From positions 1 through 14,129 of the forward strand of contig JBHBDS010000064.1 in NCBI GenBank assembly GCA_041784625.1: DNA of 14,129 nt, in the 5' to 3' direction. Under the pieces are notes generated by a model, which saw only the letters and a list, made by a program, of their open reading frames with translations, was not told the DNA's origin and searched no databases. Each line of letters begins with the position of its first letter. The stretch's first letter is position 1. A program made the position numbers and the translations under genes. Source of the stretch: JAUNKE01 sp041784625 (GTDB taxonomy: Bacteria; Bacillota; Clostridia; Peptostreptococcales; Filifactoraceae). This document shows, one piece after another, positions 5,854-13,429 of this stretch.

Positions 5854-6248
5854 TCAAAAGTTTCGGTTTCTTTGAGCTGGCGATCTTTTTTGCGAACAAA
5901 GAAGAAGCTGAGCACCATGAGCACCAATCCGACCGCAATCATCATCGGCTCATTCAATGCGCCTTGCGACTGCTGGATAAAATAAGTGATCGTCACGCCG
6001 CCAAGCAATGCAAGCAGCGGAATCATATATACCAAGAACGCCGCTTTTAGAATATCTGGCGTTTGCATTTGGATTCGCACATGGTCGCCACGCTGTGCGC
6101 CGAGAAGATTCTTGACCTCGACATTGAGCTCACTCATATTCGAGCGACCCATTTCACAGGCCTTGCAGCTTCCGCATGCCGATTTTCTTTTGATATTTAC
6201 AATCGCAATCTCATCTTTGAGATCGACTACCAAACCTAGCTCATCCAT
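5817..6248 (-). CDS. RseC/MucC-family membrane protein (SoxR-reducing system type)
   Basis: The 143-residue protein has a soluble N-terminal domain with a cysteine cluster, ACGSCKAC (Cys25, Cys28, Cys31), the segment VKNLLGAQRGDHVRIQM typical of the family, and two membrane helices at about residues 68-90 and 101-118. In E. coli RseC is part of the membrane system that reduces the iron-sulfur regulator SoxR; in clostridia the family is common and mostly uncharacterised. The cysteines suggest a metal or redox role near the membrane. The ATG at 6248 follows GGAGG (6260 to 6256) by seven bases, and that site lies inside the end of the TPR gene, which overlaps by 13 bases. It is the last intact gene of the cluster. 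Confidence 0.85.
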   Translation of the reverse strand: MDELGLVVDLKDEIAIVNIKRKSACGSCKACEMGRSNMSELNVEVKNLLGAQRGDHVRIQMQTPDILKAAFLVYMIPLLALLGGVTITYFIQQSQGALNEPMMIAVGLVLMVLSFFFVRKKDRQLKETETFEPVMTEVVKAIL

Positions 6249-7366
6249 TGTTGTTCCTCCATTTTTCGTATCTTCAAAATCGTGCTGTCGATAATTTCAT
6301 CATCCATCGCAAGTTCTTTTGCCATCGCGATATATTCTTTCGCCTTTGGAATATTTTTCAGATTCAAATAAATGATCGCGATATTATTCAGCAGCGGCGC
6401 AGAATCTTTTTCGATCTCCAAAGCAGCGAGATAAAACTCCAAACTCTGCTCAAAATCACCAAGGTAAGCAAAGCAAACGCCCAAATCTGCCAGAAGCAGT
6501 GGCTCTTGATTGTTGATTTCAAGCGCGGCGGAATATTTTTCGATCGCTTCTTCAAATTGTCCGAGTGCCTTAAGCACAAAACCTTTGGCAAAAAGAATTT
6601 GAAAACGCAAAGTCAGATAAATTCCCTTTTCGTCAATCGACTCCAAAATCTCACTTGCCTGCTCATACTGCTGCTCTTCGATGAGCAGTTCTGCCTCGAT
6701 CAGCTTGCTCTCTGCATCCAGTTCCATCAGCAGAATTTTGGATTTTTCCTTGAGCTCTTCATCCCCATAGAGATTGGCAATCTCCAGATGCTTCGTCGCC
6801 TTGTCCAGCTCCCGATCCTCCAGCGCAATCAGCCCCAGCTGAAAATTCGCCATCGGTTCTTTTTCATCCAGCGCAAGCACCGCTTCAAAAGCAATCGCCG
6901 CCTCTGCGGTCAGATCCTCTGCCAGACGCTTTGATTTCGTATCACGTGCAAACTCCAGCGCAATCTGTCCGTAGTTGAAAAGCGGATATTTTTGCTCGGG
7001 ATCAATCAACATCGCTGCACGCAGATACACGAGCGCTTCCTTGTAGGATTTTTTGTCGTATTTTTGCATCCCAAGTTCTGCGGCAAAAGACTCTGGTCGA
7101 TCGATTGCATTCTTGAGAAAAACAAGATACTCCTGCTTGAATCGAAAATCCTTGTCCACGCCGAGCAAAAATAAAATCGCCGACGCAATTTGGCTCGTGG
7201 AGAAGCCATCCGACGTCTGCGCCATTTTTTTGATGTCTAGTGCAAAAATCGGAATCACAAAATCAGGCGGCGTGTTTTCGAATCCGACAAGCGCCTCATC
7301 CTCAATATTTAGAAAAGCAAGTTGATCCGTCAAATCAATCAGATACTGATCAATGCTTGATTTCAT
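6236..7366 (-). CDS. Tetratricopeptide repeat protein
   Basis: The 376-residue protein has no signal peptide or membrane segment. The N-terminal 90 or so residues form a separate, unrecognised region. TPR-like helical pairs follow: at about residues 95-125 (AAELGMQKYDKKSYKEALVY), 150-205, 225-250 and a regular series at 255-355, where the spacing and residues such as A-LG-F-EA and ALEI are clear. TPRs are scaffolds for protein binding; the partner is unknown but may be a neighbour's product. The ATG at 7366 was chosen because AGGAGG (7376 to 7371) lies four bases upstream, inside the end of the radical SAM gene. The two genes overlap by 17 bases, so translation is probably coupled. Confidence 0.85.
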   Translation of the reverse strand: MKSSIDQYLIDLTDQLAFLNIEDEALVGFENTPPDFVIPIFALDIKKMAQTSDGFSTSQIASAILFLLGVDKDFRFKQEYLVFLKNAIDRPESFAAELGMQKYDKKSYKEALVYLRAAMLIDPEQKYPLFNYGQIALEFARDTKSKRLAEDLTAEAAIAFEAVLALDEKEPMANFQLGLIALEDRELDKATKHLEIANLYGDEELKEKSKILLMELDAESKLIEAELLIEEQQYEQASEILESIDEKGIYLTLRFQILFAKGFVLKALGQFEEAIEKYSAALEINNQEPLLLADLGVCFAYLGDFEQSLEFYLAALEIEKDSAPLLNNIAIIYLNLKNIPKAKEYIAMAKELAMDDEIIDSTILKIRKMEEQQWMS

Positions 7367-9194
7367 ACATCCTCCTAATCGCTGCAAAGCGCTCGTCACC
7401 TCGACGCAGATAGTCGTAGTTGATCACAACCACATTGCTTTGCGCTACCATATTTCCATCCTTATATTGTAGCACATCATAGTCAAAATTGGACCACTGG
7501 ATTTTTTTGAATGCCTCTTTGGGCGAAATACTCTCGTCAAATCCAAGCTCCGCAATAGTTCCCTCTTCTTTGAGCAGCTCAAAGATTTCTTCCTTGCTCG
7601 CCACATTTTTTGCCTTGAGAAAATCTGGTAGATTTGGATTGCGACCCATCATCAGATAATCGAGCCGCAACAGCTCCAGCAATAGCACATGATTATAGTC
7701 TGCAAAAGCTTTTGAACTTTCTTGCCCCGTGGTTCTTTGCTGAGAATTATCGTCTTTTATTTCTATCGCTTTTTGCTGCGCTCCCAGCTTCTCGGATAAT
7801 TTTGCCAACGCCAAAAATTCTTCGTTTTTCTTGCAAAGATCAATCTCATTTTCTTCGATCACTGCAAGCAGTTTTTCGAATAATTCATACCCATTTTTTG
7901 CAAAAAAAGAATACAAATAGCGCATCGAATTTTTGTATCGCCCTTTGTTGTAATAGCGATCCAAAATTTCTTCGACCTGCTTGAGCTCCATCAGTTCCGT
8001 CGCCGAAATAAACTCATTGTACAAAATTTCATACGGCGGATAAGAACGAAAAACATAACCAAACTCTTCCGCTTGGTAGTAGATGGGGCTGCCTTTGAGC
8101 ATTTTCAAAAATCCCATCTGAAGCGCATCGGGCTGCAATTCAAACACATCGTTGAACGACTGAATAAATCGCTCCTTGCCCTCATATGGCAGTCCTGCAA
8201 TTAAATCCAAATGCTGATGAATGTTGCCATAGCTTTGCACTTGACGCACATTCTCCGAGAGCAACCCAAACTGATCCGCTCGGTGAACCGCTTTGAGCGT
8301 TTTTGGGTTCGTCGATTGGACACCGATTTCGAATTGGAATAGTCCGACTCTTGCGTTTTTGATTTTGTCAAGCAATTCCTGTTGCAAAAGATGTGCCGTG
8401 ATCTCAAAGTGAAAATTGATCTTGCCATCATCGATTTGCATCAAAAAATCCACAAGCTCCGCCGCACGTTTTGGGTCTGCATTAAAAGTTCGGTCGACAA
8501 ATTTGATTTGCTGTGCGCCGAGTTCGACCAATTTTTTGAGCTCACCAAAAACTCTCTCCTTATCAAAATAGCGAATGCCTTTGCTCGTCGCCGATAAACA
8601 ATACGAACAGTTGTACGTGCATCCACGAGAGGTTTCGTAATAGACAATTTTATTTTCAATCGACTCTGAAGTCGCATCCTCGTAGGCAAGCGGCACGATG
8701 GACAGATCCTGCGTTACCATCGCACGATCCAGTGATTTTTCTATCGAGCGATGGAGAATCTCGTCCCCTTTTCGCAAATAGAGGTTCGGAATCTCGAGTA
8801 GCTCATCGAGGTTTTCCCACGCGATCTCGCTCATCTTGAGCATCGCCTCTTCGCCCTCGCCAGCGACCACGATGTCGATGCACGGATTTTTTGTCATGAG
8901 TTCCTGTACTTCAAAACTCGCCTCGGGGCCGCCGAATAGAATCTTCATTTCTGGACGAACTTTTTTGAGATTCTGCGCCAAAACTAGCGTCTGCTCGATA
9001 TTCCATATATAACACGAAAAGGCTACCATATCGTAGCCTTTGCTCAGTATATCAAAAAATATCTGCTCGACATCCTCATTGATGGTGTACTCCTTGGTCG
9101 TCACATCAAAATTTTTCCAGCATTTGGACAGATATTTGATCGCCAAATTCGTATGGATAAATTTGGAGTTGAGTGTCGTAAATAAGATTTTCAT
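7350..9194 (-). CDS. Cobalamin-binding radical SAM protein, DUF4080 type
   Basis: The 614-residue protein begins MKILFTTLNSKFIHTNLAIKYL, the usual start of B12-binding radical SAM proteins with a C-terminal DUF4080 domain. Residues 1-130 form the Rossmann-like B12-binding domain, including ILFGGPEASF. The radical SAM core follows, with its 4Fe-4S motif Cys192-x3-Cys196-x2-Cys199 in SRGCTYNCSYC and later core strands such as FEITAHLL and LDLIAGLPYEG. The C-terminal third is helical and matches the DUF4080 position. The reaction is unknown; relatives methylate or rearrange unreactive carbons or modify RNA or cofactors. A GAGG site (9203 to 9200) lies five bases before the ATG, in the 19-base gap after the NlpC/P60 gene. 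Confidence 0.9.
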   Translation of the reverse strand: MKILFTTLNSKFIHTNLAIKYLSKCWKNFDVTTKEYTINEDVEQIFFDILSKGYDMVAFSCYIWNIEQTLVLAQNLKKVRPEMKILFGGPEASFEVQELMTKNPCIDIVVAGEGEEAMLKMSEIAWENLDELLEIPNLYLRKGDEILHRSIEKSLDRAMVTQDLSIVPLAYEDATSESIENKIVYYETSRGCTYNCSYCLSATSKGIRYFDKERVFGELKKLVELGAQQIKFVDRTFNADPKRAAELVDFLMQIDDGKINFHFEITAHLLQQELLDKIKNARVGLFQFEIGVQSTNPKTLKAVHRADQFGLLSENVRQVQSYGNIHQHLDLIAGLPYEGKERFIQSFNDVFELQPDALQMGFLKMLKGSPIYYQAEEFGYVFRSYPPYEILYNEFISATELMELKQVEEILDRYYNKGRYKNSMRYLYSFFAKNGYELFEKLLAVIEENEIDLCKKNEEFLALAKLSEKLGAQQKAIEIKDDNSQQRTTGQESSKAFADYNHVLLLELLRLDYLMMGRNPNLPDFLKAKNVASKEEIFELLKEEGTIAELGFDESISPKEAFKKIQWSNFDYDVLQYKDGNMVAQSNVVVINYDYLRRGDERFAAIRRMYEIKH

Positions 9195-9213
9195 ATCTTC
9201 CTCTTATGTTTTG

Positions 9214-9984
9214 CTATAAATAACTTTTTGCAAACAAAAATCGCTGTGCAAAATATTTGGATTCCAGCTCCTCGACCACGACCTTCATCACGGCACCTGA
9301 CGATGCATGGATAAATTTGCCCTCGCCGATATAGATTCCGCTGTGCGTCACCTTGCTCGGCGAAAAACTGTTGCTGCTTGCCTCTCCAGCAAAAAGTGAC
9401 AGCGTATCTTCTTCATGAATCTTGATGTCATTTAGGTTCGTCGTGCTTCTCGTATCAAAAAACACCAAATCGCCTACCTTTAATTGACTCTTGTCCACGA
9501 GCACGCCCGCCTCGCCTTGTTTTTGCGATGTGCGTGGCACCGTCTTGCCCGCTTGCGTGAATACGTGATAAATCAGTCCTGAGCAATCAAATTGATCTGG
9601 CCCTGCTGCCCCAAAATGATATTTTTTGCCAAGCTGGGCTAGAGCTAGAAGAGCAATTTGTTTTTGCGCTTCGGTGGCAAGATTGATTTCTTTGCTGATC
9701 GCTGCATCGGCACTTGTACCTGTGCTTACGCTCGAACTGCTGCCCGAATTGTTCGCAATAGAATTGTTTGCGCCAGAACTATTCGCACTTGATCCGCTCG
9801 AGTTATTCGCCGAAGATACTGCCGACGAATTGCCAGTTGATGTCGCAAATAGCGCCGATTCTTCACTCCCCAGCTGATTGACAAACTCATCGAGCCCACG
9901 AAATATATGCTCCACACTCTGCGCATACGCTGCCGTCGAAAACATCAGCAGCATCAATGCGCCCGAAATTAGTATCCATTTCAT
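9214..9984 (-). CDS. Secreted NlpC/P60 family peptidoglycan endopeptidase
   Basis: The 256-residue protein has a signal peptide with probable cleavage after AYA (residue 21), a short N-terminal region, a Ser/Asn/Gly/Ala-rich linker at about 49-92 and a C-terminal NlpC/P60 domain. The catalytic triad is visible: Cys134 in FDCSGLIYHVF, His214 in VTHSGIYIG and His226 in FIHASS. Such enzymes cut the D-gamma-Glu-diaminopimelate bond or similar bonds in wall peptides. Between GDLVFFDT and VTHSG, about 33 extra residues (179-211) separate blocks that are usually close. The ATG at 9984 follows AAAGGG by five bases. No LysM or SH3 wall-binding domain is visible. Only 19 bases separate it from the radical SAM gene, so the two are probably cotranscribed. 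Confidence 0.9.
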   Translation of the reverse strand: MKWILISGALMLLMFSTAAYAQSVEHIFRGLDEFVNQLGSEESALFATSTGNSSAVSSANNSSGSSANSSGANNSIANNSGSSSSVSTGTSADAAISKEINLATEAQKQIALLALAQLGKKYHFGAAGPDQFDCSGLIYHVFTQAGKTVPRTSQKQGEAGVLVDKSQLKVGDLVFFDTRSTTNLNDIKIHEEDTLSLFAGEASSNSFSPSKVTHSGIYIGEGKFIHASSGAVMKVVVEELESKYFAQRFLFAKSYL

Positions 9985-10042
9985 ACAAACCCTTTTTCCA
10001 AAACTTCAAACCAAAAAACTCTACTGATAATTTTCTTCCATA

Positions 10043-10070
10043 ATTATGCCCATTTACCATAGTATCTCAA
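10043..10070 (-). promoter_or_regulatory. Candidate promoter of the NlpC/P60-radical SAM-TPR-RseC cluster
   Basis: -35 TTGAGA (10070 to 10065), a 16-base spacer and -10 CATAAT (10048 to 10043), about 60 bases before the NlpC/P60 start. Each hexamer differs from consensus at one position. A hairpin of 7 base pairs (AGCGAAT/ATTTGCT, one G-T pair) lies just upstream, but no T run follows it, so it is not a typical terminator. Confidence 0.5.
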
Positions 10071-10118
10071 CCGCTTGGAGCAAATAAATATTCGCTGTCG
10101 TTTTTATAGAACCATCTC

Positions 10119-11507
10119 CTATAATATATCCGAAAGTTTTTTGCTCATCACTTTGAGCGCTCTTGCTCGATGGCTAATGCGATTTTTTTCTTCTGCGGTG
10201 AGTTCGGCAAAAGTTTTTTCGCTGCCGATTGGAATAAACAGCGGATCGTAGCCGAATCCGTTGTCACCGATCTCGTTGAAGCCGATCATTCCTTCGCAGA
10301 TTCCTTTGTACAAGCCCTCGCGCCCATCAGGAAATGCGAGCGCAATCACTGACACAAATCGTGCCGTGCGATCCTCAAAAGGAACGGACATCAAGTTCAC
10401 CTTGAGCAATTTATTGTTCTTATGATCATCCGCATCCTCGCCCGAGTAACGAGCCGAATACACGCCTGGCGCACCGTCCAGCGCATCGACCGCAAGACCT
10501 GAATCGTCCGCAATCGCAATTTTGCCCGTGCGCTCCATAATTGCTTTGGCTTTGATCATCGCATTTTCTTCAAAAGTTGCGCCTGTCTCCTCGATCTCGA
10601 TTCCTGCAAGTCCCACATCTTCGAGCGACAACAATTTGATATTGTGTTTTGCCAAGATGCTCTGAATCTCCTCAATCTTGTGTTTGTTCGACGAGGCGAT
10701 GACAAACTCGAGCTTACCCTCTTCGTCCAAATAAGGCGAATTGTCGTACTCGATTTTTTCTTTTTTCACCGCAGCTTCTGGCGGATAGATTTTGAGCAAA
10801 ATTTCTTCACCAAGAATTTCCTTTTGTTTTTGCAAAAGTTCTGCGCAGCCTTTTTGCGCCAAGCCAAGCAGCGAGTTAAACTGCTCGAGGTTGAACGGTT
10901 TTTCTTCGCCCGTCGATTGAATCTCGACAAAATCACCCTTGCCCGTCATCACGACATTCATATCGACATGCGCCGCCGAATCCTGCTCATAGCAAAGATC
11001 GAGCACACTCTCTTCCTCCACGATACCGACCGAAACCGCCGCCACCATATCAAAGAGTGGAAATCTCTTGATGAGTTTTTGTTGCTGCATCTGATGACAA
11101 GCGAGTGCAAGCGCCAGATATGCGCCCGTCACCGACGCCGTTCTCGTCCCGCCGTCTGCTTGAATCACGTCACAGTCAATCCAAATGGTTTTTTCGCCAA
11201 GCGCTTTGAGATCGATCACGGAGCGAAGCGAACGCCCGATCAGTCGCTGAATCTCATGCGTGCGGCCGTCGATTTTCCCACGTACTGAATCACGCACTTT
11301 ACGCTGCTGCGTCGAGCGTGGCAGCATCGAATACTCTGCGCTCACCCAGCCTGTGCCCGTATTTTTCAAAAATGGCGGTACTTTGTCCTCAAAAGATGCC
11401 GTGCAGATTACTTTGGTCTCACCAAATTCGACCAACACCGACCCCTCGGCATGTTTGATATATGGCGTCGTAAATTTTATTTCTCGTAGTTCATCATTTT
11501 TTTTCAT
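10119..11507 (-). CDS. Bifunctional ribonuclease PH / XTP-dITP diphosphatase (Rph-RdgB fusion)
   Basis: Residues 1 to about 245 are ribonuclease PH, which trims tRNA 3' ends by phosphorolysis: KHAEGSVLVEFGETKVICTAS, AEYSMLPRST, GGRTHEIQRLIGRSLR-like block at 80-95, the phosphate-binding ADGGTRTASVTGA at 117-129 and DMNVVMT. A linker at about 246-265 joins it to an RdgB/HAM1 domain (266-462), which hydrolyses ITP, dITP and XTP: SSNKHK, TFEENAMIKAKA, ADDSGLAVDALDGAPGVYSA, GFGYDPLF and SHRARAL. The two activities are encoded by adjacent genes in many bacteria, and fused forms are known in Firmicutes. The N-terminus is short: it starts KKNDELREI and lacks the usual DGR segment. The ATG overlaps the amidase stop as TAATG, with GGGAG six bases upstream, so no longer start is possible. 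Confidence 0.95.
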   Translation of the reverse strand: MKKNDELREIKFTTPYIKHAEGSVLVEFGETKVICTASFEDKVPPFLKNTGTGWVSAEYSMLPRSTQQRKVRDSVRGKIDGRTHEIQRLIGRSLRSVIDLKALGEKTIWIDCDVIQADGGTRTASVTGAYLALALACHQMQQQKLIKRFPLFDMVAAVSVGIVEEESVLDLCYEQDSAAHVDMNVVMTGKGDFVEIQSTGEEKPFNLEQFNSLLGLAQKGCAELLQKQKEILGEEILLKIYPPEAAVKKEKIEYDNSPYLDEEGKLEFVIASSNKHKIEEIQSILAKHNIKLLSLEDVGLAGIEIEETGATFEENAMIKAKAIMERTGKIAIADDSGLAVDALDGAPGVYSARYSGEDADDHKNNKLLKVNLMSVPFEDRTARFVSVIALAFPDGREGLYKGICEGMIGFNEIGDNGFGYDPLFIPIGSEKTFAELTAEEKNRISHRARALKVMSKKLSDIL

Positions 11508-12565
11508 TAATTTCTCCCAAAATAATTGTCTATTCCTGCTGCGAGCGCACGCACGAGCACTTCTTGATGGCTTTCCGTGAGCACTCTTCTCGCTTCATCA
11601 GGATTGGACAAGAAACCAAGCTCGACCAAAATCGCTGGCACTTTTGTTGAGTTGAGCACGATCAACTTGTCGCCTACTTTTATCCCACGATTATTCGCTC
11701 CAGTGCTTGCGATCAAACTTCGATGCACTGGTTCTGCGAGCAGATTATTATCCGGCGTGTTATAGGCAAAAGTCTCGAGCCCGTGCACTTTTGAACTGGT
11801 CGCTGAGTTGTAATGAATCGAAACAAAAATATCTGCATCTACCTCATTTGCCATTTTTGCTCGATCTGGATTGGTCGGATAGAAATCCCAATCTCTCGTA
11901 AGAATGACCTCATATCCTTTTTCGGTCAGTACATCACGAAGCGCCAGCGCCGTTCGAAGCGTCAACGTTTTTTCGGAAACTCCCGTGATTTTTGAAATCG
12001 CGCCTAGATCATGCGCCCCATGTCCCGCATCGATTACGATTTTTGGCACGACACTTGCATTCTTGCTCAAACTAACAATGATGCCGTACGCATTTTGGTT
12101 GATCGTATAGCTCACATTTTCACGCAAACTGAGTGTGAGTTTTGCCAAGTTGCCATGCTCTGGCGCAAAATATTCATAAGTATAGAGCAATCGGTCGCCA
12201 ATATCGACGCCTTGCCCAAACACCGTCAATAATCCGTTTTTCTCCAGCACTTCTTGAGTGATCTCAAAGGTGATGCTCCCTGCTTCTTCCGTGTAGCGCA
12301 AATTTTCTGCGCCCATCAAATTGATCGTCATTTGCGACGAGTTTCGATCTCTTTTGTATTCTACTTTCGACTTAAACTCCACCGTGTTCGGAAAAAGAAT
12401 CGAATAATCCCCATAATTGATCGACTCATTGCGGTCGAGTTTTTCTTGAATATCTAATACTGCGGACAATTTTCCATAAACATCCTCAGGAATTGCTCCA
12501 GCCGCATACGAAATGCTCGGCGACATCAGCAAGAGAGAAAGCCCCGCACATAAAAATTTTTTCAT
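11507..12565 (-). CDS. Secreted N-acetylmuramoyl-L-alanine amidase (Amidase_3)
   Basis: The 352-residue protein has a signal peptide with probable cleavage near SYA (residue 21). Residues about 55-168 form a beta-rich region in the position of an AMIN domain, which localises amidases to the wall. The C-terminal Amidase_3 domain begins at VPKIVIDAGHG (173). Zinc ligands His182, Glu198 (GVSEKTL) and His251 (VSIHYNS) and catalytic Glu315 (VPAILVELGFLSN) are all present. The enzyme cuts the bond between MurNAc and L-alanine in peptidoglycan. AGGAGG lies five bases before the ATG. The gene has its own promoter and is followed by rph-rdgB with a one-base overlap, an arrangement without an obvious functional link. 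Confidence 0.93.
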   Translation of the reverse strand: MKKFLCAGLSLLLMSPSISYAAGAIPEDVYGKLSAVLDIQEKLDRNESINYGDYSILFPNTVEFKSKVEYKRDRNSSQMTINLMGAENLRYTEEAGSITFEITQEVLEKNGLLTVFGQGVDIGDRLLYTYEYFAPEHGNLAKLTLSLRENVSYTINQNAYGIIVSLSKNASVVPKIVIDAGHGAHDLGAISKITGVSEKTLTLRTALALRDVLTEKGYEVILTRDWDFYPTNPDRAKMANEVDADIFVSIHYNSATSSKVHGLETFAYNTPDNNLLAEPVHRSLIASTGANNRGIKVGDKLIVLNSTKVPAILVELGFLSNPDEARRVLTESHQEVLVRALAAGIDNYFGRN

Positions 12566-12584
12566 AATTGCCTCCTACCCTACC

Positions 12585-12613
12585 ATAGTACCACCAATAT
12601 CGGGACTTTTCAA
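12585..12613 (-). promoter_or_regulatory. Promoter of the amidase-rph-rdgB operon
   Basis: -35 TTGAAA (12613 to 12608), a 17-base spacer and -10 TACTAT (12590 to 12585), about 20 bases before the amidase start, so the leader would be short. The stretch 12614-12800 upstream, to the spoVG terminator, is AT-rich and holds no gene that I can support. Confidence 0.6.
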
Positions 12614-12801
12614 TTTGTGTTAGCTGTTTGTAATCGGATTGTAAGAATCCAAATGTATGAAAAAAATATTTTTCGCTGATTGCAATTGGAATTTTCATTC
12701 GCCGCATTTTTTTCATTTCATTCCTATTTTTATTTATTTCATCGACTGAAATTTAATTCAAGCAACGAAACATTAATCGTGTCCAATGAATTTTTGCGCA
12801 C

Positions 12802-12830
12802 AAAAATAGAATGCCCGAAAGCATTCTATT
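12802..12830 (-). terminator. Rho-independent terminator of spoVG
   Basis: AATAGAATGC and GCATTCTATT pair over ten base pairs around a six-base TTTCGG loop, and the 3' arm runs into TTTTTG. It lies about 30 bases past the spoVG stop. Confidence 0.88.
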
Positions 12831-12859
12831 GATCAAGTACTTGTGTCCGAAGCGAAAAA

Positions 12860-13153
12860 CTAAAAATCAACCGCTTCTCCCATTTCCTCATAACTTTGCT
12901 CCTTCGCAAGCTCATATGCCTTGATGATTTGCTCTTGGAGATCTGTTCTCATTGTAGCATTGATTGGATGGGCAATATCCCTAAATTCGCCTTCTGAAAC
13001 TTTTCTGCTAGGCATTGCGATGAAAAGTCCATTTTGTCCTTCGATGATTTTGATGTCATGAACTACAAAAGCGTTGCCGAATGTTACTGATACTATTCCC
13101 CTCATTTTTCCATCATCTGATAATTTTCTTACTCTCACGTCCGTAATTTGCAT
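12860..13153 (-). CDS. spoVG: Septation/sporulation regulator SpoVG
   Basis: SpoVG is a small nucleic-acid-binding regulator, present also in bacteria that do not sporulate, and affects septation, virulence or stress genes depending on the species. The 97-residue protein matches the family throughout: MQITDVRVRKL, FVVHDIKIIEG, GLFIAMPSRK and DIAHPINATMR. The ATG at 13153 was chosen because AAGGAG lies eight bases upstream; the frame stays open to 13189, but that part is not family-like. It follows purR, as in Bacillus subtilis, but the ridA-like gene (yabJ) found between them there is absent. It has its own promoter and terminator. Confidence 0.97.
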   Translation of the reverse strand: MQITDVRVRKLSDDGKMRGIVSVTFGNAFVVHDIKIIEGQNGLFIAMPSRKVSEGEFRDIAHPINATMRTDLQEQIIKAYELAKEQSYEEMGEAVDF

Positions 13154-13201
13154 AATCGACACTCCTTTTTTTGCGAAATATATACCCATTTAGTTAATTT
13201 C

Positions 13202-13230
13202 ATTCTACAATAAAAAATTATAATTGACAA
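13202..13230 (-). promoter_or_regulatory. Promoter of spoVG
   Basis: -35 TTGTCA (13230 to 13225), a 17-base spacer and -10 TAGAAT (13207 to 13202): a good sigma-A-like promoter about 50 bases before the ATG. The -10 overlaps GTAGAAT, which fits the sigma-H -10 pattern, but no AGGA-type -35 is found at the right distance. The rest of the purR-spoVG gap, 13231-13429, is AT-rich with no gene or strong terminator that I can see. Confidence 0.7.
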
Positions 13231-13429
13231 TAGAAATCTGTAAATTTAATCAAGAAATTTTTTATTCTAGAAATCCATCAAATAATAGCATTAATAGTAA
13301 TTTCGCACTCTGATTGTTTTTTCAGTAGTTACCTTTTACATTTTGTTATGCCTATTGCTGTCATTCGAACATTTTGATGCACAGTAAATTATTTTTTGTT
13401 GTGGAATAAATTTTGAAAAAGTTTAATTA

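Noticed and set aside
9726..9877. Ser/Asn/Ala/Gly-rich segment as a possible tandem repeat or mobile insert
   Set aside because: It lacks a fixed repeat unit and encodes a linker between signal peptide and catalytic domain, common in secreted wall hydrolases.
10078..10105. Hairpin AGCGAAT/ATTTGCT as a terminator of rph-rdgB
   Set aside because: The stem is AT-rich with a G-T pair and no T run follows on the minus strand.
10644..11288. Plus-strand open frame of 214 codons opposite the Rph-RdgB gene
   Set aside because: It is the mirror of the real coding frame, with runs of Phe and Arg and no recognisable domain.
12486..12716. Open frame of 76 codons on the minus strand across the start of the amidase gene
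   Set aside because: It contains the amidase promoter and ribosome binding site, overlaps the signal peptide in another frame and resembles no protein I know.
13224..13252. Plus-strand TTGACA at 13224-13229 as an antisense promoter toward purR
   Set aside because: It is the near-palindromic complement of the spoVG -35 (ATTGTCAAT/ATTGACAAT), and the -10 at 17 bases (TAATCA) is poor.
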